Shown here: piece after piece, positions 55,488 through 63,954 of the stretch | Position numbering within the stretch: position 1 is the stretch's first letter | Layout: every line of letters starts with the position of its first letter | Source: JAOUEA01 sp963734685 | GTDB taxonomy: Bacteria > Actinomycetota > UBA4738 > HRBIN12 | Direction of reading: 5' to 3' | Length of the DNA stretch: 64,000 bases | Assembly: GCA_963734685.1 (NCBI GenBank) | Contig: CAVTIC010000007.1 | Span: 868,001 to 932,000 of the forward strand | Position numbers and translations under genes: made by a program | Notes under the pieces: model-generated | The model's input: the letters and a program-made list of their open reading frames with translations, nothing else | Told to the model about the DNA's origin: nothing | The model's database searches: none

Positions 55488-55967
55488 GTGTCGCCCCTGG
55501 AAGCGGTCCTGGCCATCGTCATGTTGGTGGGCCTCGTCGGCGTGGTGGTGCCGGTCTTCCCGGGCCTCGTGCTCGTGGCCGGGGCAGGGCTCGTCTGGGC
55601 GCTCCAGCGAGGCGGGGTGACGGCCTGGGTCGTCTTCGGCGTCATGGCACTGGTCGGCGTCGCCGGCATCGCGCTGGCCAACGTGCTCCCCGCCCGCAGG
55701 GCCGCCGCCGGCGGGGTCCCCGGATGGGTCCTCGCGGCGGGCGCTGTAGGACTCGTCGTCGGTTTCTTCGTGGTTCCGGTCGTCGGGGCGCTGATCGGGT
55801 TCCCGCTGGGGGTGCTCGTGGCCGAGCTCGCCCGTCAACGGCGTCTCGGGTCGGCGTGGGCAGCGACCTGGGAAGCGCTCAAAGGGGTCGGGCTGGGCAT
55901 CGCGGTGCAACTGGCGGCGGGCGTGGTGATGGTCGCCGTGTGGGCGGTCGCGGTCGCCGCGACCTGA
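55488..55967 (+). CDS. DUF456-family membrane protein
   Basis: A 159-residue integral membrane protein with about four to five hydrophobic helices (for example LAIVMLVGLVGVVVPVFPGL, VPGWVLAAGAVGLVVGFFVV). The Pro-Gly kinks and the VVPVFPGLVLV repeat fit DUF456, a family found in diverse bacteria without known function. GTG 55488 is six bases after a TAGGCT -10. It is divergent from the ABC-F gene with a 227-base gap that shows no other feature. Confidence 0.83.
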   Translation: MSPLEAVLAIVMLVGLVGVVVPVFPGLVLVAGAGLVWALQRGGVTAWVVFGVMALVGVAGIALANVLPARRAAAGGVPGWVLAAGAVGLVVGFFVVPVVGALIGFPLGVLVAELARQRRLGSAWAATWEALKGVGLGIAVQLAAGVVMVAVWAVAVAAT

Positions 55968-56073
55968 TGAGGTCAGTGATGCCCACTATGCCCTTCACAT
56001 CATCGGAAGAATCGCGAAGTCATAGACTCCCTGAGTCCCGTCCCACGGTCAGGCGAGAAGGAGATACCCAACG

Positions 56074-56286
56074 ATGAGCCGCGCAGCCTCGAATCCGGCA
56101 TACGTGGTGCTCCGTCAGGTCGGCACGAACAGATGGCAGGTCGTGGGCGAGGTCGAGCGGAAACCCGGCCTTACGGCGCGGAACGCCAGAGCCCAGGCGA
56201 TCGAAGACGCGACCGGCGGGAAGGCGAAGGCGGGCCAGGTCTACCGAGCCGTCTTGCGTAGCGAGTGGCGCATCGCTGCCGAGTGA
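56074..56286 (+). CDS. Small basic hypothetical protein
   Basis: A 70-residue protein with no recognised family. It has a beta-rich start (YVVLRQVGTNRWQVVGEVERKPG) and a helical end with RNARAQAIEDATGG, then VYRAVLRSEWR. The ATG has a strong AAGGAG site at 56058-56063, ten bases upstream, and TAGACT at 56023-56028 may be its -10. Codon usage is normal. The gene stands alone before a long non-coding gap. Likely expressed; role unknown. Confidence 0.65.
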   Translation: MSRAASNPAYVVLRQVGTNRWQVVGEVERKPGLTARNARAQAIEDATGGKAKAGQVYRAVLRSEWRIAAE

Positions 56287-56733
56287 GACGGTCACCGTCT
56301 GCACCTCACCCAGGCCCCCGCCCGACTACAAGGTCGCCACTCTCTTTACGCCGAATGGCGGATGCCCGCGCCGCAGGCCAGGGCTCATCCTCGCGGACAT
56401 CGGGCAGGGCGTGCAGCATCCCACCCGTCCGGCGGGAGGTCCGAGAAGAGGAATCGCCCGGCGGACGGGCCGCTGGCGTCCTGCCCGCCCATCGCGCCCG
56501 AAAGGCTCGAGACACGCTGCTTCCAGCTTCTCGGGCAGGTCGCGACCGGTACGAAGGCATGATGGATCCCCGCCCGGTGGAAGGACGGGTCGCCTGCAAG
56601 GGGCTCCATGGGGGTCAGGAGGCTACTCAAGGACCCGCGGTGGCAGTGAGAGCATCGCCGAGACCCGCGCCATGAGGAGGACCCCCGGCATCGGACCCGA
56701 AGGAGTAGATTCGGGACATAGGAGGTGGTGTGG
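56287..56733. other. 447-base intergenic region, no gene seen
   Basis: Several open frames cross it but none has a plausible start, ribosome site or family-like composition. TAGATT at 56706-56711 may be the -10 of the VOC gene. No repeat or stable hairpin stands out. The rest is featureless to me. Confidence 0.5.
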
Positions 56734-57108
56734 ATGCGTGACGTGGCAGCCCACGCGGCGATCGCAGTGTCGGACCTTGGTCGAGCGAGGAAGTTCTACG
56801 AGGAGAGCCTCGGCCTCGACTTCAAGGAAGAGCGGCCCGACGGCATCAGGTACGAGACCGGTGGTACGTGGTTCTTCGTCTACCCGTCCAGCTTCGCGGG
56901 CACCAACCAGGCGACGAACATGGCTTTCGTGGTCGGGGATTTCGACGCCGCCTTCGACGAGCTGGAGGAACGCGGGATCACGTTCGAGCGGTACGACCTA
57001 CCGGGATTGAAGACGGACGACCGTGGTATCGCCGAGATCGAGGGACAGCGAGCCGCCTGGTTCAAAGATCCGGACGGCAACATCCTCGCGCTCGATCAAC
57101 GCCGCTGA
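56734..57108 (+). CDS. VOC (glyoxalase/bleomycin-resistance) superfamily protein
   Basis: A 124-residue protein with the vicinal oxygen chelate fold. It has two beta-alpha-beta-beta halves: HAAIAVSDLGRARKFYEESLGLD near the start (metal His) and DFDAAFDELEERGITFERYD with WFKDPDGNILALDQ at the end (metal Glu region replaced by Asp/Leu context, typical of VOC). The ATG has a GGAGGT site at 56721-56726, seven bases upstream; GTG codons at 56725 and 56728 overlap that site and are less likely. Substrate is unknown: these proteins include lyases, dioxygenases and drug-binding proteins. Confidence 0.85.
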   Translation: MRDVAAHAAIAVSDLGRARKFYEESLGLDFKEERPDGIRYETGGTWFFVYPSSFAGTNQATNMAFVVGDFDAAFDELEERGITFERYDLPGLKTDDRGIAEIEGQRAAWFKDPDGNILALDQRR

Positions 57109-57250
57109 GCCGCCAGAAAGGGGTATATCCGCTCCGTCCATGTTCCGATGACGCGGGCTCGCTCTTCACTCGTAGCGCATAGAAGATCCAATAGAAGACG
57201 CCTCTTGCCGAGGGCGGTTCCGTAGCTCCCCGCGTTCCTGCAGGTCGGTC

Positions 57251-57264
57251 GGTGTCGGAGGGGG
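57251..57264. repeat. Left copy of a 14-base direct repeat flanking the IS element
   Basis: GGTGTCGGAGGGGG occurs here and again at 58499-58512, where it is the 3' end of tRNA-Leu. The two copies flank the transposase gene in direct orientation, as expected for a target-site duplication; IS481 elements make duplications of 4-15 bases. Confidence 0.7.
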
Positions 57265-58498
57265 TGTTTGGTTTCACGACATAGTTGACAGGTGTCTCGC
57301 GACATCGTTGACACCCCGATGAGGGGGTGGAGCGATGTCGGAATCGCAGGCTCGGCTGGTGGTCACCGCCGTGGCGGTGGAGGGTCGTGCGAAGGCGGAG
57401 GTGGCCCGCGACTACGGTCTGTCACGTCAGTGGGTCCATGAGCTCGTGCGGCGCTACGAGGCCGAAGGTGATGTGGGTCTGACCCCGCGCAGCCGGCGAC
57501 CGCGCTCGAACCGAGCCAGGACACCGGAGGCGGTCGAGGACGAGATCGTCGAGCTGCGTAAGGAGCTGACCGACCAAGGCCTGGACGCGGGGGCCCACAC
57601 GATCGCCTACCACCTCGAGCGTCGCGGACACGAGCCTCCTGCGGTCGCGACGATCTGGAGGATCCTGACCCGACGCGGGTTCGTCACCCCCCAGCCCCAG
57701 AAGCGTCCGAAGGCAGCCTCGATCCGCTTCTGTGCCCAGATGCCCAACGAGCGCTGGCAGGAAGACATCACGCACGTCGCGCTCGCCGACGGGACCGACA
57801 TCGAGATCTTGAACGCGATCGATGACCACTCGCGGTTCCTGGTGGGATCGGATGCTCGCAGGGTGTTCAAGGCCGCCGACGTCGTGGCGAGCTTCCATGC
57901 GGCCGGTGCGGCCCATGGGTTCCCGGCCGAGTTGCTCACCGACAACGGCGCGGTGTTCACGGCGGCCCCGCGTGGTGGACGCTGCGCGATCGAGCTCGAG
58001 TGTGACCGGCTCGGGATCCGCGACATCCACTCCCGCCCCTACCACCCACAGACCTGCGGCAAGGTGGAGCGCTTCCACCAGACCGAGAAGAAGTGGCTGG
58101 CCTGCCAGGACCCTGCGACCACCGTCGATGAGCTGCAAGCCCTGCTGGACCGGTTCCGCGCCTACTACAACGAGGTGCGTCCCCACCGGGCGATCGGCAG
58201 GCGGCCACCCGCCGAAGCCTACGCGGCCCGGCCCAAAGACCACCCTCGCGGGCCGGTGATCGAAGCCACCTACCGCGTGCGCAAGGACCGGATCGACGCC
58301 GGCGGGGCCGTGACGCTTCGCCACGACTCCAGGCTCATGCACATCAAGGTCGGCAGGCGCCACGCCGGGGCTCGGGTTCTGATGCTCGTCGCGGGCCTCG
58401 AGGTGCGGATCGTGACCGAAGACGGTGAGTTGATCCGCGAGCTCACCCTCGACCCCACGAGGTCCTATCAGGCGCTCGGGAACGGTGAAGGTGTCAAT
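57265..58498 (+). mobile_element. IS481-family insertion sequence
   Basis: A 1234-base element between two 14-base direct repeats. Its left end carries CGACATAGTTGACA (57277-57290) and CGACATCGTTGACACC (57300-57315); the right end carries GGTGTCAATGGTGTCG (58490-58505), an imperfect inverted copy of the latter that partly coincides with the tRNA end. It has one DDE transposase gene. Exact tips are uncertain by a few bases because the terminal repeats are degenerate and the right one overlaps the target. Confidence 0.75.
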
Positions 58499-58519
58499 GG
58501 TGTCGGAGGGGGGATTTGA
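57335..58519 (+). CDS. IS481-family transposase
   Basis: A 394-residue DDE transposase. The N-terminal helix-turn-helix (EVARDYGLSRQWVHELVRRYEAEGDVGL) is followed by a rve integrase core with the catalytic Asp in WQEDITHV, Asp in LLTDNGAVF and Glu in GKVERFHQTEKKW, then the HRAIGRRPPAEAY segment typical of IS481. All three catalytic residues are present. The last codons and the TGA stop (58517-58519) are read from within tRNA-Leu sequence on the opposite strand, so the natural C-terminus was probably altered by insertion at this site. Confidence 0.93.
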   Translation: MSESQARLVVTAVAVEGRAKAEVARDYGLSRQWVHELVRRYEAEGDVGLTPRSRRPRSNRARTPEAVEDEIVELRKELTDQGLDAGAHTIAYHLERRGHEPPAVATIWRILTRRGFVTPQPQKRPKAASIRFCAQMPNERWQEDITHVALADGTDIEILNAIDDHSRFLVGSDARRVFKAADVVASFHAAGAAHGFPAELLTDNGAVFTAAPRGGRCAIELECDRLGIRDIHSRPYHPQTCGKVERFHQTEKKWLACQDPATTVDELQALLDRFRAYYNEVRPHRAIGRRPPAEAYAARPKDHPRGPVIEATYRVRKDRIDAGGAVTLRHDSRLMHIKVGRRHAGARVLMLVAGLEVRIVTEDGELIRELTLDPTRSYQALGNGEGVNGVGGGI

Positions 58520-58587
58520 ACCCCCACGCCCCGCAAGGGGCACTAGGCCCTCAACCTAGCGCGTCTACCAAGTTCCGCCACTCCGAC
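58501..58587 (-). tRNA. tRNA-Leu (anticodon GAG)
   Basis: An 87-base type II tRNA on the minus strand. Acceptor GTCGGAG (58587-58581) pairs with CTCCGAC; the anticodon stem CTAGG/CCTAG encloses loop TTGAGGG (anticodon GAG); a long variable arm TGCCCCTTGCGGGGCG and T-arm with GTTCAAATC are present. The discriminator is A at 58501. The next three bases (58500-58498) read CCA, but the last base is supplied by the IS element junction; the left copy of the repeat suggests the original sequence was CCG. Confidence 0.95.
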
Positions 58588-58599
58588 GTGGGCTCGCGA

Positions 58600-58605
58600 A
58601 TCCTA
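58600..58605 (-). promoter_or_regulatory. -10 box of tRNA-Leu
   Basis: TAGGAT on the minus strand, 12 bases before the tRNA 5' end. Confidence 0.4.
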
Positions 58606-58628
58606 CCAACCCGGCCGGGCGCGTTCCC

Positions 58629-58856
58629 CTACGGGTTCCACTGCCACGCGAGCCAGAACGTGCAGAGCCCGAAGACGATGGCAGTGACCACCGTGATGCG
58701 GTCGAGGGTGCGCTCCATCGCGGTGCCGCCGGAGAGCGTCGAGGTGCCCCCGAACATGTCGGACAACCCGCTCCCTCGTCCCGAGTGCAGCAGGATCGTG
58801 AGGATCAGGAACAGTGCCGCGATCACGTCGATCACGATGACGATGGTATTCAGCAT
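58629..58856 (-). CDS. secG: Protein-export membrane protein SecG
   Basis: Small Sec translocon subunit. The 75-residue protein has two transmembrane helices (TIVIVIDVIAALFLILTILLH and ITVVTAIVFGLCTFWLAW) separated by the conserved Gly/Ser-rich loop HSGRGSGLSDMFGG, which with the STLSGG stretch is diagnostic for SecG. ATG 58856 begins the family N-terminus. The gene lies between dppF and the tRNA, both on the minus strand, a 29-base gap after dppF. Confidence 0.92.
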   Translation of the reverse strand: MLNTIVIVIDVIAALFLILTILLHSGRGSGLSDMFGGTSTLSGGTAMERTLDRITVVTAIVFGLCTFWLAWQWNP

Positions 58857-58885
58857 GAGTGTCGTCTCTCCGCGCGGTCGGGCGC

Positions 58886-59983
58886 TCAGCCTTCGGTGCC
58901 AGCCTCGATGGTACGGTCCGCCACAGGGAAGTGACACGCGGCGACATGCGTCGGCAGATCCTGCTCGGCGAGCGGCGGCTCCTCCTCCGCACACACCGGC
59001 ACCACCTCCGACGCCAGCCCCTGCTCCTTCGCGAGCGCCTTGCTCCGGGGACACCTCGGATGGAAGCGGCACCCTGACGGCGGGTCGATCGGGGACGGGA
59101 CGTCACCCTCGAGGATGATCCGTCTCTTCAGCCTCGCGCGCTTCGGATCGGCGACCGGTACAGCGGACAGCAGCGCATCGGTGTACGGGTGCCTCGCGTG
59201 CTCGTACAGCGCGTTGCCATCCGCCGTCTCGACGATCTTGCCCAGGTACATCACGGCCACGCGGTCGGAGACATGCTTCACGACGGAGAGGTCGTGCGCG
59301 ATGAACAGGTAGGTGAGGTCGAACTCCCTCTGAAGGTCCTCCAGGAGGTTCAGGATCTGTGCCTGGATCGAGACGTCGAGCGCGGACACGGGCTCATCGC
59401 ACACGATCAGCTTCGGCCGAAGCGCGAGTGCACGGGCGACTCCGATCCGCTGCCGCTGACCACCCGAGAACTCGTGGGGGTACCGGTTGTAGTGCTCTGG
59501 GTTGAGGCCCACGAGCTCCATCAGCTCCTGGACCTCGCCCTTGATCTTGTGCTTCGGCACGATCCGGTGCAGCCGGAAGGGATCCGAGATGATCGTCCCG
59601 ATCGTCTTGCGGGGATTGAGCGACGCCTGGGGGTCCTGGAACACCATCTGCATGTCCCGCCGGATCTCCCGGAGCTCACCACCTCGCGCCTTCGTGATGT
59701 CACGCCCTTCGAACAGGATCCGTCCGGCGCTCGCATCGTGCAGGCGCATCACGACCCTCGCCAGCGTGGACTTGCCGCACCCGGTCTCGCCGACGAGTCC
59801 GAGGGTCTCACCCGGGTAGATCTCGAAGTCCACCCCGTCCACGGCATGGACATCTCCGATGTGCCTTTGGAAGAGGATCCCCCGCGTGATCGGGAAGTAC
59901 TTCTTCACGCCCTCGAGCCGCAGCAGCGGCTCTCGGGCGGGGGCGCCCGCCGGCTCGGTTCGCTCGTGCGCCTGAACGCTCAT
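58886..59983 (-). CDS. Peptide/oligopeptide ABC transporter ATP-binding protein, DppF/OppF type
   Basis: A 365-residue ABC ATPase powering uptake of peptides or related solutes. It has Walker A GETGCGKSTLARV, signature FSGGQRQRIGVARAL, Walker B LIVCDEPVSALDVS, and a C-terminal oligopeptide-transporter domain with HPRCPRSK and Cys residues. The N-terminal part of the open frame upstream belongs to dppD sequence; ATG 59983 overlaps the dppD stop (ATGA). It is the second ATPase of the operon, DppF by position and by the PITRGILFQRHIG segment. Confidence 0.9.
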   Translation of the reverse strand: MSVQAHERTEPAGAPAREPLLRLEGVKKYFPITRGILFQRHIGDVHAVDGVDFEIYPGETLGLVGETGCGKSTLARVVMRLHDASAGRILFEGRDITKARGGELREIRRDMQMVFQDPQASLNPRKTIGTIISDPFRLHRIVPKHKIKGEVQELMELVGLNPEHYNRYPHEFSGGQRQRIGVARALALRPKLIVCDEPVSALDVSIQAQILNLLEDLQREFDLTYLFIAHDLSVVKHVSDRVAVMYLGKIVETADGNALYEHARHPYTDALLSAVPVADPKRARLKRRIILEGDVPSPIDPPSGCRFHPRCPRSKALAKEQGLASEVVPVCAEEEPPLAEQDLPTHVAACHFPVADRTIEAGTEG

Positions 59984-60990
59984 CGAGGACTGAGCACCTC
60001 CTGGGCGGCGATCCGCTCCTTCTCCTCGAGGGGCAGGTGGCACGCGGAGGCATGGAACCCGTCGGCGGGCTGCAGCGCTGGGACCTCGACGCGGCAACGG
60101 TCGAACACGTAGGGACATCGAGGATGGAACGCGCACCCGGAGGGCACGTGGATCAGCGAGGGAGGGAGCCCCTTGATCGGGTGGAGGCGTTCCGTCTCAT
60201 CTCCGACCTGCGGGATCGAGCCGAGCAGGCCCCACGTATAGGGATGGTGCGGCCGATAGTAGATGTCGTCCGTCCGGCCGTCCTCGACCACCTTGCCCGC
60301 GTACATCACCTGGATGTCGTCGCAATGTTCCGCCACCACGCCGAGGTCGTGCGTGACGATCACCACCGCCGCGTTGAACTCCTGTTGCACGGTGTCGATG
60401 AGGCTCAGGATCTGCGCTTGCACCGTCACGTCGAGCGCCGTCGTGGGCTCGTCCGCGATCAACACATCCGGATTCAGCGCGAGTGCCATCGCGATCATCG
60501 CTCGTTGGCGCATCCCGCCCGAGAACTCGTGGGGGTACTGTTTCGCTCGATCCTGAGGCTGGGGGATGTTGACCCGATCGAGCATGTCGACCGCTCGGCG
60601 TTCGGCCTCGGACTTCGTGATCTTCTCGTGCAGCCGGATGGCTTCGGCGATCTGGTACCCCACCTTGTAGAAGGGGTGGAGGGAGGTGAGCGGGTCCTGG
60701 AAGATCATCGAGAGCTTCGCTCCCCGGAGCCCTTCGAGTTCCTCCGCCGGAAGGCGGAGCAGATCCTCGCCCTGGAAGATGATCTCCCCGGTGATGTCGG
60801 CCTGGTTCGAGCGGATCAGTCCCATCACCGTCAGGAACGTCACGCTCTTCCCCGATCCCGATTCCCCGACCACGCCGAGCGTCTCACCGGGCATCACGGA
60901 GAAGGAGACGCCGTCGACCGCGTGCACGACGCCATCTTCCGTCGGGAACGAGACGTGGAGGTCTCGTACGTCGAGGACGGGCTCAGGCAT
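59980..60990 (-). CDS. Peptide/oligopeptide ABC transporter ATP-binding protein, DppD/OppD type
   Basis: A 336-residue ABC ATPase. Walker A GESGSGKSVTFLTVMGL, signature FSGGMRQRAMIAMAL, Walker B VLIADEPTTALDVT and the C-terminal CAFHPRCPYVFDRC cysteine motif place it in DppD. Adjacent dppF follows with a 4-base overlap. Upstream is dppB, with a 21-base gap and no room for dppC. In Opp/Dpp systems DppD and DppF form a heterodimer on the DppBC channel. Confidence 0.92.
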   Translation of the reverse strand: MPEPVLDVRDLHVSFPTEDGVVHAVDGVSFSVMPGETLGVVGESGSGKSVTFLTVMGLIRSNQADITGEIIFQGEDLLRLPAEELEGLRGAKLSMIFQDPLTSLHPFYKVGYQIAEAIRLHEKITKSEAERRAVDMLDRVNIPQPQDRAKQYPHEFSGGMRQRAMIAMALALNPDVLIADEPTTALDVTVQAQILSLIDTVQQEFNAAVVIVTHDLGVVAEHCDDIQVMYAGKVVEDGRTDDIYYRPHHPYTWGLLGSIPQVGDETERLHPIKGLPPSLIHVPSGCAFHPRCPYVFDRCRVEVPALQPADGFHASACHLPLEEKERIAAQEVLSPR

Positions 60991-61011
60991 CGCGGCGGCT
61001 CGATCCGTGGC

Positions 61012-61983
61012 TCACGCGTATCTCACCCGGGGGTCGAGCGCCGCGTAGGCGATGTCGACGACCAGGTTCGCGATCACGATGAACACGGCGCCGATGACCG
61101 TGACGCCCATCACGACCGGGAAGTCAGCGGTGTAGATACCCTCGATCGCGTATTGCCCGAGCCCGGGCAGCGCGAAGACGTTCTCGGTGATGATCGCCCC
61201 GCCCAGCAGGAACGCGAAGTCGAGCCCGAACATCGTGACGAGCGGGGTCAGGGCGCTGCGAAGGCCGTGCTTGCCGATCACGCGGCGCTCAGGCATCCCC
61301 TTGGCGCGAGCCGTTCGGATGTAGTCCTCGCCCATCGTCTCCATGAGGTTCGACCGAGTGAGGCGCGAGTAGAAGGCAGCCGAGGTGAACGCCAGCGTGA
61401 TCCAGGGGAGCACGAACCTGCCTTGCAACACCGCTTCGATCATCGACTCGTCCCGCGGGAGGCCGGTTCCGGGGAAGATCGCCCACTGGAAGTGGAAGAG
61501 GTAGAGCAGAACCAGGCCCAACCAGAACACCGGGACGGAGACTCCGAACAGCGCGAAGAGCATGCCGGCGCGATCGAAGAGGCTCCCGGGTTTGATGGCT
61601 GAGACGATCCCGATCGGCACCCCCATCGCCACCCAGAGGATCGACGCCCCTATCGTGAGCGTGAGCGTCACCGGCATCCGGATCTTGATCTCCTCCTTCA
61701 CGGCGACCCGGTTGCCGTAGGAGTAGTAGACGTCTTCGTTGAGCCAGAGCCCCGGCACCGGGACCAGGCCCCTCGCGAACTTCCAGTACTGCACCGGAAG
61801 AGGTTGATCGAGGCCGAACTTGTGCCGGACCTGCGCGACGAGCTCCGGGCTCGGGTGCCTCCCGACGGCACGGATCACCGGGTCGGTACTCGGGATCTTC
61901 ACGAAGATGATGAACGTGATGAGCGTCACCACGAACAGGACCAGGATCATGAACAACACCCTGCGGATCAGATACCGTCCCAC
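61012..61983 (-). CDS. Peptide/oligopeptide ABC transporter permease, DppB type
   Basis: A 323-residue integral membrane permease with six helices. The N-terminal RYLIRRVLFMILVLFVVTLITF and the binding-protein-dependent transport EAA-type loop (YIRTARAKGMPERRVIGKHGLRSALTPLV), with the Gly at the usual place, are those of DppB. The C-terminus ends LDPRVRYA. In most operons dppC follows; here dppD follows directly. Confidence 0.92.
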   Translation of the reverse strand: MGRYLIRRVLFMILVLFVVTLITFIIFVKIPSTDPVIRAVGRHPSPELVAQVRHKFGLDQPLPVQYWKFARGLVPVPGLWLNEDVYYSYGNRVAVKEEIKIRMPVTLTLTIGASILWVAMGVPIGIVSAIKPGSLFDRAGMLFALFGVSVPVFWLGLVLLYLFHFQWAIFPGTGLPRDESMIEAVLQGRFVLPWITLAFTSAAFYSRLTRSNLMETMGEDYIRTARAKGMPERRVIGKHGLRSALTPLVTMFGLDFAFLLGGAIITENVFALPGLGQYAIEGIYTADFPVVMGVTVIGAVFIVIANLVVDIAYAALDPRVRYA

Positions 61984-62012
61984 GACCCTCGCACCTCATC
62001 GGATCCCGGGAT

Positions 62013-62036
62013 CGGGGCCGGCCATGGCCGGCCCCG
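62013..62036 (-). terminator. Perfect 24-base palindrome between binding-protein gene and dppB
   Basis: A self-complementary GC-rich sequence (CGGGGCCGGCCA and its complement) between the stop of the binding protein (62060) and the dppB start (61983). Such hairpins often limit readthrough so the binding protein is made in excess over the permease. Confidence 0.6.
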
Positions 62037-62059
62037 TCCATGGGATCCAGTCCGTCGGG

Positions 62060-63954
62060 CTACTCTCCGCACCCGGGTTTCAGCGCGACCTGATCGAACG
62101 CCGTCCCGCTGTCGAACACTGACCACTGGTAGTTGGTCACGCAGCTCGACACGATGTTGACGTTCTGGCTGATCACGAGCGGCACGTATGAAGCCACCTC
62201 CTCGTTCAGCATCTTGTCGGCGTCTGCCCAGCACTGCACGCGCGCATCACCGGCCTGCGCGATGCACTCGTCGATCTTCTCATCCATCCCGACAACGGAG
62301 GTCACGTCGTAGCCGTACTTCTTCAACTGCTCCGGCGTGGCGCCCATCATCGTGTAGTTCGTGTTGTACTGGTCGAGGATGTTCGCCCCGTAGTTCGTGA
62401 ACCAGTAGAACGTGTAGGCATCGGGGTAGTCCATCAGCCAGCCCGAGAACATCGTCATCGCCACGTGCGCCTTCGGGTCGAAGATCTGCTTGTACGCGGC
62501 GGAGTTCTCGAGGGATTTCAGATCCAGCTTGATGCCGATCTTCTCGAGGTTCGAGGCGATCAGCGCATCTGCGGCCTCGGACTCGGTCCCCACGACCCCG
62601 ATCGCGAGGACGCCCTCACATTCGGGCGCATCACAGATGCCGTCCTGGTCGGTGTCGTACGGGGACTGCTTCATCTCTTCCATCGCCGATGCGAGGCCCT
62701 CCGGGCTGTCGGCGCCGGCGTTGTTCGGGGTCGCGTAGTAGTCGTAATCGTCGAGTAGACCGCCGAGCAACGAATCGGGTGTGTAGTGGGTGGCGATCGA
62801 GCCGCTGACCTCACCGCCCGAGAAGCGACGCCACCCTTCCTTGTTGACCGCGAAGTTGACGGCCCTCCGGACGGCGAGGTCGTCGAACGGTGGGACCGCG
62901 ACGTTCATGGACAGGTAGTAGTTGCCGTAGCTGGGGTTGTAGAAGATCTGATCCTCCAGCTCCGGGTCCGTCGTGAAGTCCTGGAGCGTCTTGGGTGTGA
63001 CGCCGTTCTCGAACGTGGTGTCGTACTCGTCGTTGATCGACCGCCTTCTCGCAGGACCGACCCCTCGGCCCCCGGCTGGATCGAGACGTCGATCTCGTCC
63101 ACGTAGGCCTTCCGCAGATCGTCCTGGGCCCACGACGGGTTCCGGACCAGGAGCATCGAGCGCGCCGTGCGGTACCCGGACACCGGCTCCTGCTCGTCGG
63201 CCGGCTTCGAGAAATCGAGGTTCTCAGAGCCCTCGAACATGTACGGGCCGATCGCCACCAGGAATGGCCCGTAGCTCTCGTCATGTCCCTCCGCGACACC
63301 GAACTTCGCCTTCGGGTCGGACGGGTTCGGCGGGATCGGCGCGGTCGCAGCCATCGCGAACCGGTAGTTGAAGTCGCCGATGGGTTCGGTGAGCGTGATC
63401 TCGAGCGTGTAGTCGTCGACCGCCTTCATCCCCGAGATGCTGTCGGCGTCTCCCGACGCGTACTCCGTCGCACCCTCGATGGCGTCGTAGTAACCCATGT
63501 AGGGTCCGCCGACCGTATATCCGCGCTCGATCGGTCGGATGAAGTCCCCAGCCGTGATCTCGACGTCTTCGAGGGGGGGTGCGTACATCAGCCCCTCTTT
63601 CAACTTGATCGTGTACGTGAGCCCGTCGCCGGACACCTGTGGGACATCGGTCGCGAGATCCGGGAAGACCTCCGTGCCCTGATGCTCCGCATCCAGCCCG
63701 TTGTAGCTGTAGAGCGTCCTGAGCAAGCAGCATCGGAAGTACGCGAAGGGCAACTGGTAGTACTCGATCTGCGGGTCCATCGTGTGCGTGACGTCCGAAT
63801 TCATCGCGACGTTCAGCGTCCCGCCCTTCTGCGGCTCCGCCCCGGCCTCCGCCGAGGCAGTCGGGCTACCACCTTCGTCCCCTCCGCCGCCGCAGGATGT
63901 CGCCACGAGGCCGAGCACGGCCACGAAGGCGATGGTCTTCAGCGCACTCCTCAT
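62060..63954 (-). CDS. Peptide-binding (SBP family 5) lipoprotein, frameshifted
   Basis: A binding protein of about 630 residues of the SBP_bac_5 family, split by a frameshift around 63036-63050. The first part starts with a lipoprotein signal (MRSALKTIAFVAVLGLVATSC, Cys at about 21), Gly/Ser/Ala linker and the N-terminal lobe (GGTLNVAMNSDVTHTMDPQ). The second part continues SINDEYDTTFENGVTPK to the C-terminal CGE. Adding one base at the GGCGGTCG run restores the frame. ATG 63954 is preferred over GTG 63963 because GGGAGGT lies seven bases upstream. The protein has a Ca-loop-like DTDQDGICD segment. It feeds the dppBDF transporter. Confidence 0.87.

Noticed and set aside
56306..56675. Open frames on both strands in the gap before the VOC gene
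   Set aside because: No plausible start site, no recognisable protein composition.
57109..57250. Minus-strand open frames just left of the IS element
   Set aside because: About 70 codons, no ribosome site, composition not protein-like; probably chance.
60037..61602. A 521-codon plus-strand frame opposite dppD and dppB
   Set aside because: Low-complexity Arg/Asp/His composition; the opposite strand has complete ABC motifs.
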